Positions 4,499-5,640 of a stretch of 5,640 nucleotides of DNA are shown here, piece by piece (positions within the stretch are counted from its first letter, which is position 1; each line of letters opens with the position of its first letter). This stretch comes from Candidatus Nitrosotenuis sp. (lineage in GTDB: Archaea; Thermoproteota; Nitrososphaeria; Nitrososphaerales; Nitrosopumilaceae): NCBI GenBank assembly GCA_023252015.1, contig JAHEXS010000078.1:1-5640 (forward strand), given 5' to 3'. The notes under the pieces are model-generated. The model ran no database searches. It saw nothing but the letters and a program-made list of their open reading frames with translations, and was not told where the DNA came from. Both the position numbers and the translations under genes were made by a program.

Positions 4499-5640
4499 TT
4501 GCAAAAAACCTACAAGTTCAGAATGTATCCAAATTTCGAACAATCACAAAAACTGCATGATACTTTGAATGCGTGTAGATGGGTATACAATACCCTGATA
4601 GAACGAATAAACAAAGAAGGATTCCAGACAAGAAATGACCTCAACTATTTTCTCACAGAACTAAAGGAGTCCGAATTATGGTTGTATTCGCATCATTCCA
4701 AGATGCTCCAAATGGTATCGACCCAGATTGATGGTGCCCAAAAGGCACTGATCCGACTAGAAAAAAATGGTCACAAGACAGGAAATTTGAAATTTGCAAA
4801 ATATTCCGAATATAGAACGTTCGCATACAACCAGTCTGGATTTGAAATCAAGAATGGCTTTTTGCATCTGTCAAAAATAGGTAAAACCAGGATCATTCAG
4901 CACAGACAAATCCCGGAAAATTCAGAAATAAAACAGATCACCATATCAAAATCAAAATCAGGAAAATGGTATGCATGTGTATCCTGCATGATTGATGCCA
5001 TACTGCCAAAAATCGATTTTACAAAATCAGTCGGGATTGATGTCGGAATCACAAACTTTGCATATGATTCTAACGGATTTGTAACGCCAAACCCGCTGAA
5101 TCTGAAAAAAATGCTAAGACCGCTGGCAAGAATACAAAGAAAAATATCAAAAAGGCAGAAAGGCTCAAACAACCGCAAGAAGGCAGTCAGATGGTATCAA
5201 ATAATTCACGAGAGAATCAGAAACAAAAGGCATGATTTTCTGCATAAGATATCAACCCAGTATGCCAGAAAGTATGACATTGTGTTTGTGGAAAAATTAG
5301 AAAAACTTAACATGGTAAAAAACCACCGAATGGCAAGGAATATTCTGGATTCCGGATGGGGCATCTTTACAAACATGCTGGACTACAAGACCAGATTATC
5401 TGAGGTTTCTGCAAAAAATACAACCATTGATTGTTCGAGGTGTGAAAACATGGTGCCAAAACCGCTCACAGTCAGGATTCATAGATGTGACAGGTGCGGA
5501 CTAGTCATGGACAGGGACCACAATGCTGCAATCAACATTTTGAAAAAAGGATTGGAAATTTTTGGGCTGTCGCCTCAAGCGACTAAATCATTACCGCAGG
5601 AGCTGTGGGAAATCACGCCTGTGGAGATCTCAGAGAGGTC
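4499..5640 (+). CDS. tnpB: TnpB, RNA-guided nuclease of an IS200/IS605 (IS1341-type) element, 3' end missing
   Basis: An open frame of 380 codons running off the right edge. The start is TTG at 4499, giving the usual TnpB opening QKTYKFRMYPN; an in-frame TAA is at 4481-4483, and ATG 4523 (residue 9) would cut the first strand. Residues 1-175 are the helical/OB-like recognition part. The RuvC residues are Asp181 (SVGIDVGITNFA), Glu265 (IVFVEKLEKLNM) and Asp340 (MDRDHNAAINI). The zinc finger is Cys312/Cys315 with Cys330/Cys333. TnpB cuts DNA using a guide RNA from the element's right end and helps the element persist. Two oddities: the stretch between DYKTRLS (295-301) and VSAKNTT (303-309) is about six to eight residues shorter than I expect, and the usual Gly after the first CxxC is Glu316. 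The C-terminal tail (PVEISER) suggests only a few codons are missing. No tnpA is visible, so transposition would need one elsewhere. Confidence 0.93.
   Translation, partial: MQKTYKFRMYPNFEQSQKLHDTLNACRWVYNTLIERINKEGFQTRNDLNYFLTELKESELWLYSHHSKMLQMVSTQIDGAQKALIRLEKNGHKTGNLKFAKYSEYRTFAYNQSGFEIKNGFLHLSKIGKTRIIQHRQIPENSEIKQITISKSKSGKWYACVSCMIDAILPKIDFTKSVGIDVGITNFAYDSNGFVTPNPLNLKKMLRPLARIQRKISKRQKGSNNRKKAVRWYQIIHERIRNKRHDFLHKISTQYARKYDIVFVEKLEKLNMVKNHRMARNILDSGWGIFTNMLDYKTRLSEVSAKNTTIDCSRCENMVPKPLTVRIHRCDRCGLVMDRDHNAAINILKKGLEIFGLSPQATKSLPQELWEITPVEISER

Noticed and set aside
4897..5178. Minus-strand open frame with hydrophobic stretches
   Set aside because: Antisense to the TnpB RuvC region; the hydrophobicity comes from complementing Lys-rich codons.
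4499..5640. Catalytically dead TnpB-derived repressor (TldR-like) controlling the MntR-like gene
   Set aside because: The three RuvC acidic residues Asp181, Glu265 and Asp340 are present, so it is not of the inactivated kind, although the shortened segment deserves a check.

Overview
The window looks like the chromosome of an ammonia-oxidising archaeon of the Nitrososphaerota (Thaumarchaeota), probably Nitrosopumilus/Nitrosarchaeum-like. This is inferred from the AT-rich, densely packed genes, the archaeal box A (TATA) elements about 22-34 bases before start codons with no room for a leader, several TTG starts, a PIN-ATPase-KH protein of the archaeal COG1855 type, and a response regulator ending in zinc ribbons. 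No similarity search was possible.

Left part (1-1969) is a phosphorelay cluster. A membrane sensor leaves the window on the minus strand (1-236). Divergent from it are a stand-alone histidine phosphotransfer (Hpt) protein (295-657) and a CheY-like receiver (698-1060). A receiver protein with a predicted winged helix and three zinc ribbons comes back on the minus strand (1061-1969), its stop codon touching that of the CheY gene. A likely path is sensor to Hpt to one or both receivers, with the zinc-ribbon protein as output. The sensor and Hpt genes lie symmetrically around one TATA-like element.

Middle (2060-4352): a 614-residue PIN nuclease-type / PilT-like ATPase / KH protein on the plus strand. 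Its 3' end overlaps by 14 bases the convergent gene for an MntR-like metal-dependent repressor, which keeps all six metal ligands of the MntR primary site.

Right end (about 4386-5640): a TnpB gene of the IS200/IS605 (IS1341-type) group, starting at a TTG, with no tnpA in view and running off the window. It has the RuvC catalytic residues but an unusually short segment before its zinc finger. The upstream gap contains an exact 8-bp inverted repeat and another possible hairpin, candidates for the element's left end. The right end and any guide (omega/re) RNA lie beyond the window.

The gaps (237-294, 658-697, 1970-2059, 4353-4498) are all under 150 bases and mostly hold promoters. I saw no tRNA, rRNA, CRISPR array or riboswitch.
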